41,325 nt of DNA from UBA1402 sp964488495. GTDB taxonomy: Bacteria > Bacteroidota > Bacteroidia > Bacteroidales > UBA1402. The stretch spans positions 1 to 41,325 of the forward strand of contig CAZAUQ010000014.1 of assembly GCA_964488495.1 (NCBI GenBank). The letters run 5' to 3'. The translations under genes and the position numbers were made by a program. Positions 8,700 to 17,480 of this stretch are shown one piece after another (the first letter of the stretch is position 1; each line of letters starts with the position of its first letter). The notes under the pieces were generated by a model. That model was not told the origin of the DNA. It did no database searches and was given only the letters and a program-made list of their open reading frames with translations.

Positions 8700-10400
8700 T
8701 CAGCTTTTACAATAGACGAACTTTTCAACAGCATTTAAGCCTTCAGCCCTTAACCTGACATGATAAATGCCTTGTTGCAGCTTTAACTTATTTAAAACGA
8801 TTGATTCGGTGTATGAACCGGTATCTTTAAGTGTTTTTTCTGTGGTAAAAACCAACACACCGGCCATATCGTAAAGCTGTATCTGCACTTGGGCAGCATG
8901 CGACAAACTAAACCTGACATGCAATTCTTCTTCGGCAGTATTATAGCTCAACAACAAAGGCAACTGCTTGCTTTCGATGGTGGAGAGCCTGTTTTGTGTG
9001 GTGTCTTCGATCAGGGAAGGAGGAGTTAAATATTGATCAAAAAAAGCATAAAGCTGTCCGAGTGAAGCTGAATCTTTAGGTACGGAATGGCCATTGTCGT
9101 AATCGACCAGGCTAACGGGCGGTATAGCCCATTCTTCGAGTTTAGCTTTGAATTGTTGAATTTGATCCAGGTAATAATGACTGTCGGAGGTATTGTAAAA
9201 AAACAACACCGGAGCCGATTGTCCTGATTGCACCAGGTAAGAGGCACCCATCGTTTCCCAGAGATCGTAGTTGTCTTTCAAAGCCCCCCAGACCCAGGGG
9301 CAGCGCGTTTCCAAATTACCGTCGCCGTCGTTTGTTGTGTTGTATATTTGAGTAAAATCAAACACACCCGAGCCCAGAGCTGCCGCCTGCACATCATCGG
9401 ATACTCCGATGTGTAAGCCGGCGTTTTCAAATTCAGGCACAGAGCGGTCGCCCACTGCCATGGCACCGGCATCGGAGCCACGCGAGAATCCGTAAATACC
9501 TATTTTACCCGACAATCCCAACTCCTGACTTTTGGCCCTGAGCGTACGAACGGCTGATTTCACCTTTTGAGCCGCATCCGGATTGGTTTGATACGATTTG
9601 TAGGTATCGTTGGCTCCGCCGGTGGGCTTTCCGTTACCCCAGTTGCAATATTTGGGATGATCGGCGATGGCCCATGCCATGCCTCTGGCCGGCGCGCCTT
9701 CCAGAAAAGAATCATCGAAACCTCCCAATGTGTAGGGCAAAAACAAGCGTAAATGTTTGTGGGCGTCTGTCATCATGCCACTTTCACTGTCGTAAGTGGC
9801 GTAGCTGTTGCTGTAAGAAAAAGACAAAACCACCGGCACAGACTCCCGGGGATCGGCCGGATAAATTATGTCCATATACAAGGAATCGCCCTGGGTATAT
9901 CCGGCAGGCCAGTTATAAACGCTGGGATCGTCTTTAAAATAGGCCACATCACGAGCTATGCGATAGCCTTCGAACAAAATATAACTCCTGTAGTCAGAAC
10001 AGTTGCTGAGTCCGCAAAAAGAAAATGATTGCAGCGCATCGTTAATGGCGATAATATCTTTGTTAATAGCAGGAGAAACGGCTTTACTCAAGTTGGCATA
10101 GTCCAGCTCAATGACACGGTAACCCTGTGCCAGCAGCCAGGAAACGTTATCGGCATTACTGTATTGGCCTATCTTGCCAAATCCGAGATTCTCGAGATAT
10201 ACTACTGTCATATACTTGCCGTTAGAGTCCTTTTTAGGTGACTCGGCTTCAGTAACAGTATAAGCAAGAGGACCTCCCGCAAGCGGACTGTTCCACAAGC
10301 CGGAAGCAGCCTTCAACACTAAGGGCAGCAAAAACAAAAAAAGTGGAAAAACTATTTTTCTGCTCATCAACAGGGTACAAAACTTAAAAAAGGCTTTCAT
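8700..10400 (-). CDS. Secreted alpha/beta hydrolase with T9SS tail, possible carbohydrate esterase
   Basis: A 566-residue secreted protein. An N-terminal hydrophobic segment (FPLFLFLLPLVLKAAS) is a signal peptide; the start at 10400 gives a long n-region and the internal Met at 10367 (MSRKIVF) is an alternative start. The alpha/beta-hydrolase nucleophile elbow is GFSRG with Ser306, and a late NGHSV is a candidate catalytic His. The C-terminal 80 residues (QIQLYDMAGVLV ... GIYHVRL) are a T9SS type A sorting domain. Being next to glycoside hydrolases, it may be an esterase that removes acyl groups from plant polysaccharide, but no specific CE family is recognised. A TATTTTTG element is present at 10479-10472. 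Confidence 0.75.
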   Translation of the reverse strand: MKAFFKFCTLLMSRKIVFPLFLFLLPLVLKAASGLWNSPLAGGPLAYTVTEAESPKKDSNGKYMTVVYLENLGFGKIGQYSNADNVSWLLAQGYRVIELDYANLSKAVSPAINKDIIAINDALQSFSFCGLSNCSDYRSYILFEGYRIARDVAYFKDDPSVYNWPAGYTQGDSLYMDIIYPADPRESVPVVLSFSYSNSYATYDSESGMMTDAHKHLRLFLPYTLGGFDDSFLEGAPARGMAWAIADHPKYCNWGNGKPTGGANDTYKSYQTNPDAAQKVKSAVRTLRAKSQELGLSGKIGIYGFSRGSDAGAMAVGDRSVPEFENAGLHIGVSDDVQAAALGSGVFDFTQIYNTTNDGDGNLETRCPWVWGALKDNYDLWETMGASYLVQSGQSAPVLFFYNTSDSHYYLDQIQQFKAKLEEWAIPPVSLVDYDNGHSVPKDSASLGQLYAFFDQYLTPPSLIEDTTQNRLSTIESKQLPLLLSYNTAEEELHVRFSLSHAAQVQIQLYDMAGVLVFTTEKTLKDTGSYTESIVLNKLKLQQGIYHVRLRAEGLNAVEKFVYCKS

Positions 10401-10425
10401 CGTTAAGGGTTATTACAAAAAAAAT

Positions 10426-10506
10426 AAAGTACCAAACAGCATAGTACTTTAAAATGAGTATTACTATGGCACAAAAATATCATAAAATCGATGAATAGAG
10501 TACTTT
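10426..10506. promoter_or_regulatory. Divergent promoter region with three AAAGTAC half-sites
   Basis: Between the divergent hydrolase and GH79 genes, AAAGTAC (10426-10432) and GTACTTT (10444-10450) form an inverted repeat with 11-bp spacer, and a third GTACTTT lies at 10500-10506. The minus-strand -7 element TATTTTTG (10479-10472) of the hydrolase gene falls between the second and third sites. The arrangement suggests an operator; no regulator gene is adjacent. Confidence 0.35.
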
Positions 10507-10590
10507 CATACAGAAAAAAAATGCTAAACTATCCTGTCCGTGTAAAATCGGGATTCTGCTACAATGTACGCAAGACTTAAAGGAAATCGC

Positions 10591-10598
10591 TATATTTG
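10591..10598 (+). promoter_or_regulatory. Putative -7 element for the GH79-like gene
   Basis: TATATTTG fits TAnnTTTG and lies 22 bp before the start codon at 10620. No TTTG is present at the expected -33 distance. Confidence 0.45.
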
Positions 10599-10619
10599 TC
10601 GCATTCATAAAACTAAAGT

Positions 10620-12158
10620 ATGAAAAGATTTATTTGCCGGTTGATGACAGCTTTGCTGTTAAGTCCTTTGTTTTTTTCCTGCCATCGGACAACCGAAGCC
10701 GACCTCAGTCTGCAGGTAAGTACACTTGATCCCGGGATTGTCGTTTCTGATCAGATTATAGGCCTCAGCTACGAGATCAGCACCTTACTGCCGCGTAAGG
10801 GTGTGTATTACTTTAATCCGCAAAACACTGAGCTCTTGAACCTATTTCGAACCCTCGGAATCAAGCACCTCCGGCTGGGAGGGAATTCGGTGGACGAAGC
10901 AACAATACCCCAGGCTACCGAAGACGACATTCGCTCTTTTTTCGAATTTGCCAAAGCAGCAAACATAAAAGTGATCTATTCGTTCCGGCTCAAAGAAGGA
11001 GACCCGGTTTACGCCAAAAACACAGCCCGCTTTATCTTGGACAATTACCCTGATCAGCTCGAAAGTTTTGCCCTTGGAAACGAGCCGAGTTACTACAAAG
11101 ACTACGAGCTCTATATATCCAAATGGACAGCCATTAGGGACGCCATACTGGAAAGCTGCCCGCAGGCCGTTTTCAGCGGACCAGATCAGAATCCCGATGC
11201 AGAGAGGCTGAAACAACTGGCTGATGACTTTGCACAAGAAAAAGGGCACCTGGTACAACTGAGTCAGCACAACTATCCTTTTGGCTGTTCATACGTCAAT
11301 TACAAAGAACACGACGTCAGTAAGTTGATTCCCCGCGACACACTTTTGCGCAGGAATGATTTACTCTCCGACTCTGCCTACAACATTTACCGGGAAGTAA
11401 GAGACGGTATGCTGGATGCCGTAAAAGACAAAAAACTCAGCTTCAGGCTTACCGAAACCAACAGCTTGTGGTACAGCGGCCTGGAAGGCGTCAGCGATCG
11501 CTACGTCTCCGCCTTATGGGGCCTGGATTACCTGCATTGGTGGTCAGCGCAAGGCATTGCAGGCTTAAACTTCCACACGGGTGATTCCACCGGAGGAGCC
11601 ATCGCCCTGCCCTGCCGTTATGCTGTGTTTGTTCGCTCAGATCAAGGGCTGGAAGCCCGTCCTCTGGCCTATGGTATTAAAATGTTTGAACAAGGGGCTG
11701 AGGGTCAGGTTTTGCCCTTGAAAATCAGTTCAGGCTCTGCTCAGCAATTAAGCACTTACGCCTATCTGAACGAGAACAAGGAGGTGCTTATAACTTTGAT
11801 CAACAAAAACAATCAGCCCTCTGGCACTTTCAAAACCCAAAACCAAGCTTCTGGTTTTATTAACAAGAATAATAAACATTCTATCAATAAAGAGAACAAC
11901 AGACCCTCCGGTAGCCGAACTGTCAGCATTTCCTTAGACCGGGAATTTTCACAGGCAGCCTTTTTAGCCATGCAGGCCAAAGACAACTATGTCGGTGCCC
12001 GGGCAGCAGACATACGCATTGGCGATGCATGCATTGATGCCGATGGAAATTGGAACGGACGCTGGCAACAAGTTAAAAAAACGGCTATACGCAACCAATT
12101 CATTACACTTGAGCTGGCTCCTGCCAGCGCAGTGGTTATGAAAATTGCTCTCAAATAA
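10620..12158 (+). CDS. GH79-like glycosidase lipoprotein (beta-glucuronidase/heparanase type)
   Basis: A 512-residue clan GH-A type enzyme. The signal peptide ends in a lipobox (LFFSC), so it is predicted to be a lipoprotein. The barrel contains LRLGGNSVDE, the acid/base Glu in ALGNEPS (Glu155) and the nucleophile in RLTETNS (Glu279); this GNEPS...TETNS pair is typical of GH79 beta-glucuronidases. In arabinogalactan degradation GH79 enzymes remove (4-O-methyl-)glucuronic acid. The C-terminal beta domain (from about 385) has an unusual Asn-rich insertion at residues 395-434 with repeated N-x-P/A-S-G units. The DUF5060 gene follows after 23 bp, so the two form an operon. The family call is good, the substrate is inference. 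Confidence 0.8.
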   Translation: MKRFICRLMTALLLSPLFFSCHRTTEADLSLQVSTLDPGIVVSDQIIGLSYEISTLLPRKGVYYFNPQNTELLNLFRTLGIKHLRLGGNSVDEATIPQATEDDIRSFFEFAKAANIKVIYSFRLKEGDPVYAKNTARFILDNYPDQLESFALGNEPSYYKDYELYISKWTAIRDAILESCPQAVFSGPDQNPDAERLKQLADDFAQEKGHLVQLSQHNYPFGCSYVNYKEHDVSKLIPRDTLLRRNDLLSDSAYNIYREVRDGMLDAVKDKKLSFRLTETNSLWYSGLEGVSDRYVSALWGLDYLHWWSAQGIAGLNFHTGDSTGGAIALPCRYAVFVRSDQGLEARPLAYGIKMFEQGAEGQVLPLKISSGSAQQLSTYAYLNENKEVLITLINKNNQPSGTFKTQNQASGFINKNNKHSINKENNRPSGSRTVSISLDREFSQAAFLAMQAKDNYVGARAADIRIGDACIDADGNWNGRWQQVKKTAIRNQFITLELAPASAVVMKIALK

Positions 12159-12181
12159 AACTTTCATAAAACAAAACAACA

Positions 12182-13873
12182 ATGAAACAACCCATCCTCC
12201 CCCTGAAAATCCTTTTTCTGCTGCTGATACTATTCAGCCTGAATAATGCGGCTGAACTGCAAGCCAAAGAGCTCACCAAAGCCAAAAATACACTTGTTCC
12301 CCAATACCGGCTTTTTGAAGCATCGGTCAGTAATAACAAAGCTTACCAAAATCGTTTTACGGACGTTGAGCTGTTGGTGAGCTATCAGGCTCCTTCGGGC
12401 CGACGCGTTGAGTTTCGCGGCTTTTACGACGGCGACGGCAAAGGCGGTGGCAATGCGCAGAACGGCAAGATCTGGAAAATGCGTTTTATGCCCGACGAGA
12501 CAGGCATCTGGCAATACGAATACCGCTGGAGCGACGACAGTCCGAGCGGCAATGGCAGTTTTACCTGCATCGCCGAAGGAGCCGGCAAAGGCATACTTCA
12601 AGCCTACAAAGAGAATCCTCACTGGTTTGCCTACAACGGCACCGAACCTGTGTATTTGAAATCCTACTATGAAACCGGGCACGGCTCCATAGGCCAGGAC
12701 TTCGACTGGATCAGTGAGCACGTTTACGGCCGGCTTATCGAACACGGTTACAACCATCTGCAGGTAAACTGGCTCTTATCTCTTTGCTGTTTTGGCCAGT
12801 ACTACAAAGACGGTCCCGAACCGGAATGCCAGGATCTGACCTTATATGAGGAAGGCAAAGCCTCTTCTACCATGAACCTGGCCGTATGGAAACGCATGGA
12901 ACAACATTTGGGTTTTCTCAACAGCAAAGATGTCGGAGTGCATATGTTTTTGGGCGTAAACGGCAGCCGCAACGATGGCCCTGCCTGGACAGCACTCAGC
13001 GCTGAAGAAAAAGATTTTTATGTCCGTTACATGGTGGCCCGTCTGGCGCCCTACGCCAATCTGGCCGGCTGGAATTACGTCTGGGAAGTACCCGGCGACC
13101 GTGAAGATCAGGAATTAGGTTTTGCCCGGCTAATCAGCCAATACGATGTATTCAATCATCTGCGTACTTACGAAGACGAGTTCCCGCGCGAACATCAGTA
13201 TCAATTACCCGAATATACTTTTGCAGCCATAGAAAATCACCAGATTGCCGCTCCCTGGAAAAACCTGGAACGCCATCTCTGGCGAGATGCATGGACCCAT
13301 CACATGGCCTGTTTGTTGGGCTATGCAGGTAAACCGGTATTTATGAGCGAAGGTAATGCCCTGTGGAGACGCTACTGGCACGAACGCAGCGGAGCCACTC
13401 AGGAGGACCTGCGTCGTTCAGCCTGGGCCTGTGCCACCGCCGGAGCTTCCTTTACCTGGAACGGCCACGCCAGCGAATACGAGCTCTACGCTTACGGACC
13501 CGAAGGCCTGCCCTTTAGTGAAGACAACGAATTCAAACTTTCGGAAAACTATGTAGATATTCTGACTAAGGTCCTGCGCAACGAAGTGGATTTCTATCGC
13601 ATGCAACCCCACGACGAACTCCTGGCCAATCAACAGGCTTTACGGGTGTACGCTCTGGCTGAACCGGGTCAGCAGTACCTGGTATTTGCTCAGGACGGAG
13701 AAAGTTTTTCGCTGCTGCTCGAAGCCGGCACTTATAGCCGTTGCAGCTGGATTGACAGTAAGACCGGCGAAAAGCAGGCTTTGCCCCAAGTGCAAAGCTC
13801 CGGTCCAAAGCAAGCCAACGCATTTACTCCGCCCAACAAGGAGACCGACTGGGTGCTGGTGGTTCGGAAATAA
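12182..13873 (+). CDS. DUF5060 / apiosidase-like putative glycoside hydrolase
   Basis: A 563-residue secreted protein. After an N-terminal signal segment (residues 7-28) comes a beta-sandwich DUF5060 domain (about 40-135; VEFRGFYDGDG, WKMRFMPDETGIWQYEYRW), a pattern of fibronectin-like domains that precede (beta/alpha)8 barrels. The barrel (about 150-460) resembles the DUF4038/apiosidase (GH140-like) family, with candidate catalytic acids in NYVWEVPGD and FMSEGNALW. The C-terminal section (LRVYALAEPGQQYLVF ...) looks like the putative collagen-binding beta domain common in these proteins. It is probably co-transcribed with the GH79-like gene. Exact activity is not known; apiosidase is one possibility. 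Confidence 0.7.
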   Translation: MKQPILPLKILFLLLILFSLNNAAELQAKELTKAKNTLVPQYRLFEASVSNNKAYQNRFTDVELLVSYQAPSGRRVEFRGFYDGDGKGGGNAQNGKIWKMRFMPDETGIWQYEYRWSDDSPSGNGSFTCIAEGAGKGILQAYKENPHWFAYNGTEPVYLKSYYETGHGSIGQDFDWISEHVYGRLIEHGYNHLQVNWLLSLCCFGQYYKDGPEPECQDLTLYEEGKASSTMNLAVWKRMEQHLGFLNSKDVGVHMFLGVNGSRNDGPAWTALSAEEKDFYVRYMVARLAPYANLAGWNYVWEVPGDREDQELGFARLISQYDVFNHLRTYEDEFPREHQYQLPEYTFAAIENHQIAAPWKNLERHLWRDAWTHHMACLLGYAGKPVFMSEGNALWRRYWHERSGATQEDLRRSAWACATAGASFTWNGHASEYELYAYGPEGLPFSEDNEFKLSENYVDILTKVLRNEVDFYRMQPHDELLANQQALRVYALAEPGQQYLVFAQDGESFSLLLEAGTYSRCSWIDSKTGEKQALPQVQSSGPKQANAFTPPNKETDWVLVVRK

Positions 13874-13921
13874 GGACTTCCTGATCAAAAATTAAGCAGC
13901 TTGTGCTTTTACCAGGGGCTC

Positions 13922-14911
13922 TTACCAAGGCTCGTTGGCAATCAAGGGCTTAATTCTGTCTTGGTAGATGGAACGAACCCCCTTCATTTGCTCCTCAGTA
14001 AGAGCAGGCAAATCCATAGCCTGAACATTTGTCTGCACCTGTTCGGGCCTGGAAGCCCCGGGGATAACCGTACTGACTTGGCTGAACATCAGAATCCATC
14101 TGAGTGCGTAAGCTGATAAGGCTAATCCGGCTGGAAATAACTTTTTGATTTCCTCCACGGCAGCCAGGCCTTGCACGTAATCCACTCCGGAAAATGTTTC
14201 GCCTTTGTCGAAGGCTGCCCCACTACGGTTGTATGCTCGATGGTCGTCTTTGCCAAAACGGGTATCAGCTGTGAATTTCCCTGTCAGTAAGCCGCTGGCA
14301 AGGGGTACCCGCACAATGATACCGACATCTTTTTGGGCAGCCCGGGCAAAGAACTCCTCTGCCGGACGTTGTCTGAACATATTGAAAATGATCTGCACAC
14401 TGCAGACATTATCGTATTCTATGGCTTTTAAGGCCTCGTCCACCCTTTCGACACTGACTCCCATATTCCTGATTTTGCCTTCTTTTTTGAGAGCATCAAA
14501 CAAGGCAAAAATCTCGGGACGATAATAAGTTTCGGTGGGCGGACAATGCAACTGAATCAAATCGATGGTTTCCAAACCCATGTTGCGTAAGCTGTCTTCT
14601 ACAAATTTGCGTAAGACATCCACCTGGTAGGAGGCATCCACGTGAGGATCTAATTTACGCCCGCATTTGGTGGCCACGTAAATGCTTTCGTTGCGGGAAC
14701 GCAAAAGCCGGCCTACGGCCTTTTCGCTCTCTCCATCACCGTAGACATCGGCAGTATCAATAAAATTAATTTCATGGTCAACAGCAGTATTTAAAACAGC
14801 ATCGGCATTACCATGGCTAAAAGGGCTGCCCCATTTACCACCCACCTGCCAGGTTCCCAGACTGATCTCGGATATTTCAAATCCGGTTTTTCCTAATCTT
14901 CGCTTGTTCAT
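13922..14911 (-). CDS. Aldo/keto reductase
   Basis: A 329-residue TIM-barrel NADPH oxidoreductase. The family landmarks are visible: RRLGKTGFEISEISLGTWQ at the start, the catalytic Asp/Tyr segment FIDTADVYGDGESE, the Lys in YVATKCGRK, the His in LIQLHCPP, and the C-terminal cofactor site VIPGASRPEQVQTN. Substrate cannot be predicted. It lies 101 bp downstream of acr3 on the same strand but has its own -7 element (14941-14934), so membership of the arsenic operon is doubtful. It converges on the DUF5060 gene with a 48-bp spacer. Confidence 0.9.
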   Translation of the reverse strand: MNKRRLGKTGFEISEISLGTWQVGGKWGSPFSHGNADAVLNTAVDHEINFIDTADVYGDGESEKAVGRLLRSRNESIYVATKCGRKLDPHVDASYQVDVLRKFVEDSLRNMGLETIDLIQLHCPPTETYYRPEIFALFDALKKEGKIRNMGVSVERVDEALKAIEYDNVCSVQIIFNMFRQRPAEEFFARAAQKDVGIIVRVPLASGLLTGKFTADTRFGKDDHRAYNRSGAAFDKGETFSGVDYVQGLAAVEEIKKLFPAGLALSAYALRWILMFSQVSTVIPGASRPEQVQTNVQAMDLPALTEEQMKGVRSIYQDRIKPLIANEPW

Positions 14912-14933
14912 ATCTCTTTGTTATATCTAAATG

Positions 14934-14941
14934 CAAATATA
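14934..14941 (-). promoter_or_regulatory. Putative -7 element for the aldo/keto reductase gene
   Basis: Minus strand TATATTTG fits TAnnTTTG, 22 bp upstream of the start codon at 14911. No -33 TTTG at standard spacing. Confidence 0.4.
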
Positions 14942-15012
14942 CTCTTATAATTAAACAGTTCCGGGAAATTCCGATAGAGGGTGTCATGCTTATATTGTCG
15001 GCATAAACCCCT

Positions 15013-16059
15013 TTAATTGGCTCCGACAAATTTTGAACGGGTTTTATTTGCAATCCATACCAGTGTAAGCATCACCGGCACCTCTACCAGCACACCCACC
15101 ACTGTAGCCAGTGTGGCACGAGAATTCAGACCAAACAATACTATAGCCACAGCCACCGAAAGTTCAAAAAAATTGCTGGCGCCAATCATGGCTGCCGGTG
15201 CGGCAATGTTGTGGGGAAATTTCCATTTAAAGGCCCAGCCGTAGGCAATAAAGAAAATCAGAAAAGTTTGAATAATCAAGGGAACAGCAATCAAGAGAAT
15301 ATCGAGAGGTTTATTGAGTATTATTTCGCCCTGAAACGAGAAAATCATAATCAGGGTCAACAATAATCCCGAAATGGTGGTACCGGTAAATTTTTTCAGG
15401 AATACTTTTTCAAAGAATTCTTTCCCTTTACGACAGATGACAAGGCGACGTGTCAACAGGGCTGAAACCAAAGGAAAAACAACAAATAGCACCACCGACA
15501 TCAAAAGCGTATTCCATGGTATGCTAATACCGCTTACACCTAGCAAAAAACGGACTATAGGCAAAAAAGCCAGTAAAATGATCAAGTCGTTTATGGCTAC
15601 CTGAACCAGTGTATAGGCAGGATTACCTTTGGTGAGATGGCTCCAGACAAACACCATGGCTGTACAGGGTGCAGCTCCCAAAAGCACGGCTCCGGCCAGG
15701 TACTCCCGGGCTAAATCCTCTGCGATGAATGTTTTAAATACAACAAAGAAAAACAACCAGGCAATTCCAAACATAGTAAAGGGTTTGATAAGCCAGTTTA
15801 TCACTAAAGTAACTGTCAGACCCTTAGGCATTTTCAGGGCATGGACTATGCTTCCGAAATCAATTTTCAACATCATGGGAAAAATCATGATCCAAATAAG
15901 AATGGCAATTGGAATGGAAACATTGGCGTACTCGAGTTTTCCCAGGGTGTCGGGCACTATGGGCAGCCATTTACCAACGACGATGCCGGCTACAATACAC
16001 AACGCAACCCATAAACTCAGAAAACGGTCAAAAAAAGACAGGCCTTGAACTTTGCTCAT
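15013..16059 (-). CDS. acr3: Arsenite efflux permease Acr3
   Basis: A 348-residue permease with about ten membrane segments, the usual length of Acr3. The As(III)-transport signature GAAPCTAMVFVWS includes the essential Cys of the family, and the late GASNFFELSVAVAIVLFG is also characteristic. It extrudes arsenite across the inner membrane using the proton motive force. It is the last gene of the arsenic cluster, 29 bp after arsM on the same strand. ACR3, not ArsB, because of length and motifs. Confidence 0.93.
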   Translation of the reverse strand: MSKVQGLSFFDRFLSLWVALCIVAGIVVGKWLPIVPDTLGKLEYANVSIPIAILIWIMIFPMMLKIDFGSIVHALKMPKGLTVTLVINWLIKPFTMFGIAWLFFFVVFKTFIAEDLAREYLAGAVLLGAAPCTAMVFVWSHLTKGNPAYTLVQVAINDLIILLAFLPIVRFLLGVSGISIPWNTLLMSVVLFVVFPLVSALLTRRLVICRKGKEFFEKVFLKKFTGTTISGLLLTLIMIFSFQGEIILNKPLDILLIAVPLIIQTFLIFFIAYGWAFKWKFPHNIAAPAAMIGASNFFELSVAVAIVLFGLNSRATLATVVGVLVEVPVMLTLVWIANKTRSKFVGAN

Positions 16060-16088
16060 TTTTGATCTGTTAATTAAATAAATTCATA

Positions 16089-16895
16089 TTACATTTTGTA
16101 TCCCGAGACGGTAATGCTAAAAACGCCGTAGCTCTTTTCCTTTAAGTGCTCTGTTTCCTGCGCGCTGAGGTATTTTTTCAGCACCTCATCGGGAATCGGG
16201 ATTTCTCGTTGTTTGTGAACGCTTATCTGCTGGAAACCTTGCTTGCGGATACTATCCAGATATACTTCCATGTTGAGCGCTCCCGAAACACAACCCACGT
16301 ACATTTCGGCAGCGTTTCGAATGCTCTGGGGCAATCGGCCTTTAATTACCACATCCGACACACAAAAATGACCTCCTGATTTTAATACCCTCTTAATTTC
16401 GGAGAAGGCCTTGTTCTTATCGGGCACCAGATTCAATACACAATTGGATACCACAACATCGTATGCATTATCGGGCAAGGGCATTTCTTCAATATCGCCC
16501 AGGATAAACTCCACATTGCTATAACCACGCTTCCGGGCATTTTCCCTGGCTTTGTCTACCATGGCTTCGGTAAAGTCCAGTCCGCAGACCTTGCCGGTTT
16601 CGCCCACCAGAGAACGGGCCACAAAGCAATCGTTTCCGGCTCCGCTGCCAAGATCAAGTACAAAGTGCCCGGGTTTTATGCCGGCAAATTGAGTCGGAAG
16701 GCCACAACCCAGACCCAGGTCCGCCTCAGGATGATAACCCTCTATGGTTTGGTATTCCTCTCCTATCATACTAAACTCCAGTTCACCGCAACAAGAGGAA
16801 GTGCCACAGCAGGACGATTGAGCCCGGGGACCACTCTGACGGGCAATTTCTCCGTACTTCTCTTTTACAATTCGTTTTAAATCACTTGCTTTCAT
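16089..16895 (-). CDS. arsM: Arsenite S-adenosylmethionine methyltransferase ArsM
   Basis: A 268-residue SAM-dependent methyltransferase that converts As(III) to mono- and dimethylated species. The SAM-binding motif is VLDLGSGAGND. The N-terminus has two CC pairs (SSCCGTSSCCG), and the arsenic-coordinating cysteines appear in GLGCGLPT, VSNCVLNLV and YVGCVSG, the arrangement of the ArsM/AS3MT family. Its product methylarsenite is more toxic than arsenite, which makes the neighbouring ArsP-type permease and ArsG pump relevant partners. Spaced 47 bp from arsC and 29 bp from acr3 on the same strand. Confidence 0.92.
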   Translation of the reverse strand: MKASDLKRIVKEKYGEIARQSGPRAQSSCCGTSSCCGELEFSMIGEEYQTIEGYHPEADLGLGCGLPTQFAGIKPGHFVLDLGSGAGNDCFVARSLVGETGKVCGLDFTEAMVDKARENARKRGYSNVEFILGDIEEMPLPDNAYDVVVSNCVLNLVPDKNKAFSEIKRVLKSGGHFCVSDVVIKGRLPQSIRNAAEMYVGCVSGALNMEVYLDSIRKQGFQQISVHKQREIPIPDEVLKKYLSAQETEHLKEKSYGVFSITVSGYKM

Positions 16896-16942
16896 ATTTT
16901 TAAAAATTAGTCCTGATCGGGACCTATACTTAATTAAATCTC

Positions 16943-17368
16943 TTAAAGTTGAGATTTTAATTCCTGAGTGTAGAAAGCCTGGAAGCGCTCTTTTATTTCA
17001 TCCCTTACCCTGTAAAACTCGCTAAATATGAATTCTTCAGAGCCCTGAGCACGCGAAGGATCCTCAAAGCCCAGGTGCAGGCGATGTTTAACCTTACCCA
17101 CAAATAAAGGACAGGTTTCGTTGGCGTGATCGCAAACCGTAATCACATAATCCCATTCTTCGCGGAGGTATTGATCCACCGACTTTGGCTTATGATGACT
17201 GATATCAACACCCGCTTCTTTCATCACCTGCACGGCTCTTTGACTGACCTTGCCGGCTGGTTCAGTTCCGGCTGAACATACCGTAAGTTTTTTATCAAAA
17301 CTATGTAAAAAGCCCTGCGCCATCTGACTGCGACAGCTGTTTCCGGTACATAATATTAAGATTTTCAT
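16943..17368 (-). CDS. arsC: Arsenate reductase, thioredoxin-coupled LMW-phosphatase type
   Basis: A 141-residue cytosolic enzyme reducing arsenate to arsenite. The P-loop CTGNSCR (Cys7 to Arg13, the CX5R motif) opens the protein, and VCDHANETCP supplies the two resolving cysteines seen in the Staphylococcus pI258/Bacillus type, which is recycled by thioredoxin. The small thioredoxin-like arsE product from the same cluster could in principle serve, but that is speculation. Located between the ArsP-type permease and arsM. Confidence 0.93.
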   Translation of the reverse strand: MKILILCTGNSCRSQMAQGFLHSFDKKLTVCSAGTEPAGKVSQRAVQVMKEAGVDISHHKPKSVDQYLREEWDYVITVCDHANETCPLFVGKVKHRLHLGFEDPSRAQGSEEFIFSEFYRVRDEIKERFQAFYTQELKSQL

Positions 17369-17413
17369 TTATAGTCGTTTAGTAGTTAAATCGAGTTATT
17401 CTCCCGGTAGCTA

Positions 17414-17462
17414 AAGTTTTTCTCAATATCAAATGCTATTCTCAATATCAAAAGTTTTTCTC
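17414..17462. repeat. Short direct repeats in the arsC-permease spacer
   Basis: TTCTCAATATCAAA occurs at 17420-17433 and 17439-17452, and AAAGTTTTTCTC at 17413-17424 and 17451-17462. The pattern looks like an incomplete local duplication in the 112-bp spacer between arsC and the upstream permease gene. Confidence 0.6.
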
Positions 17463-17480
17463 TAATTTTTCCCCGGGAAA

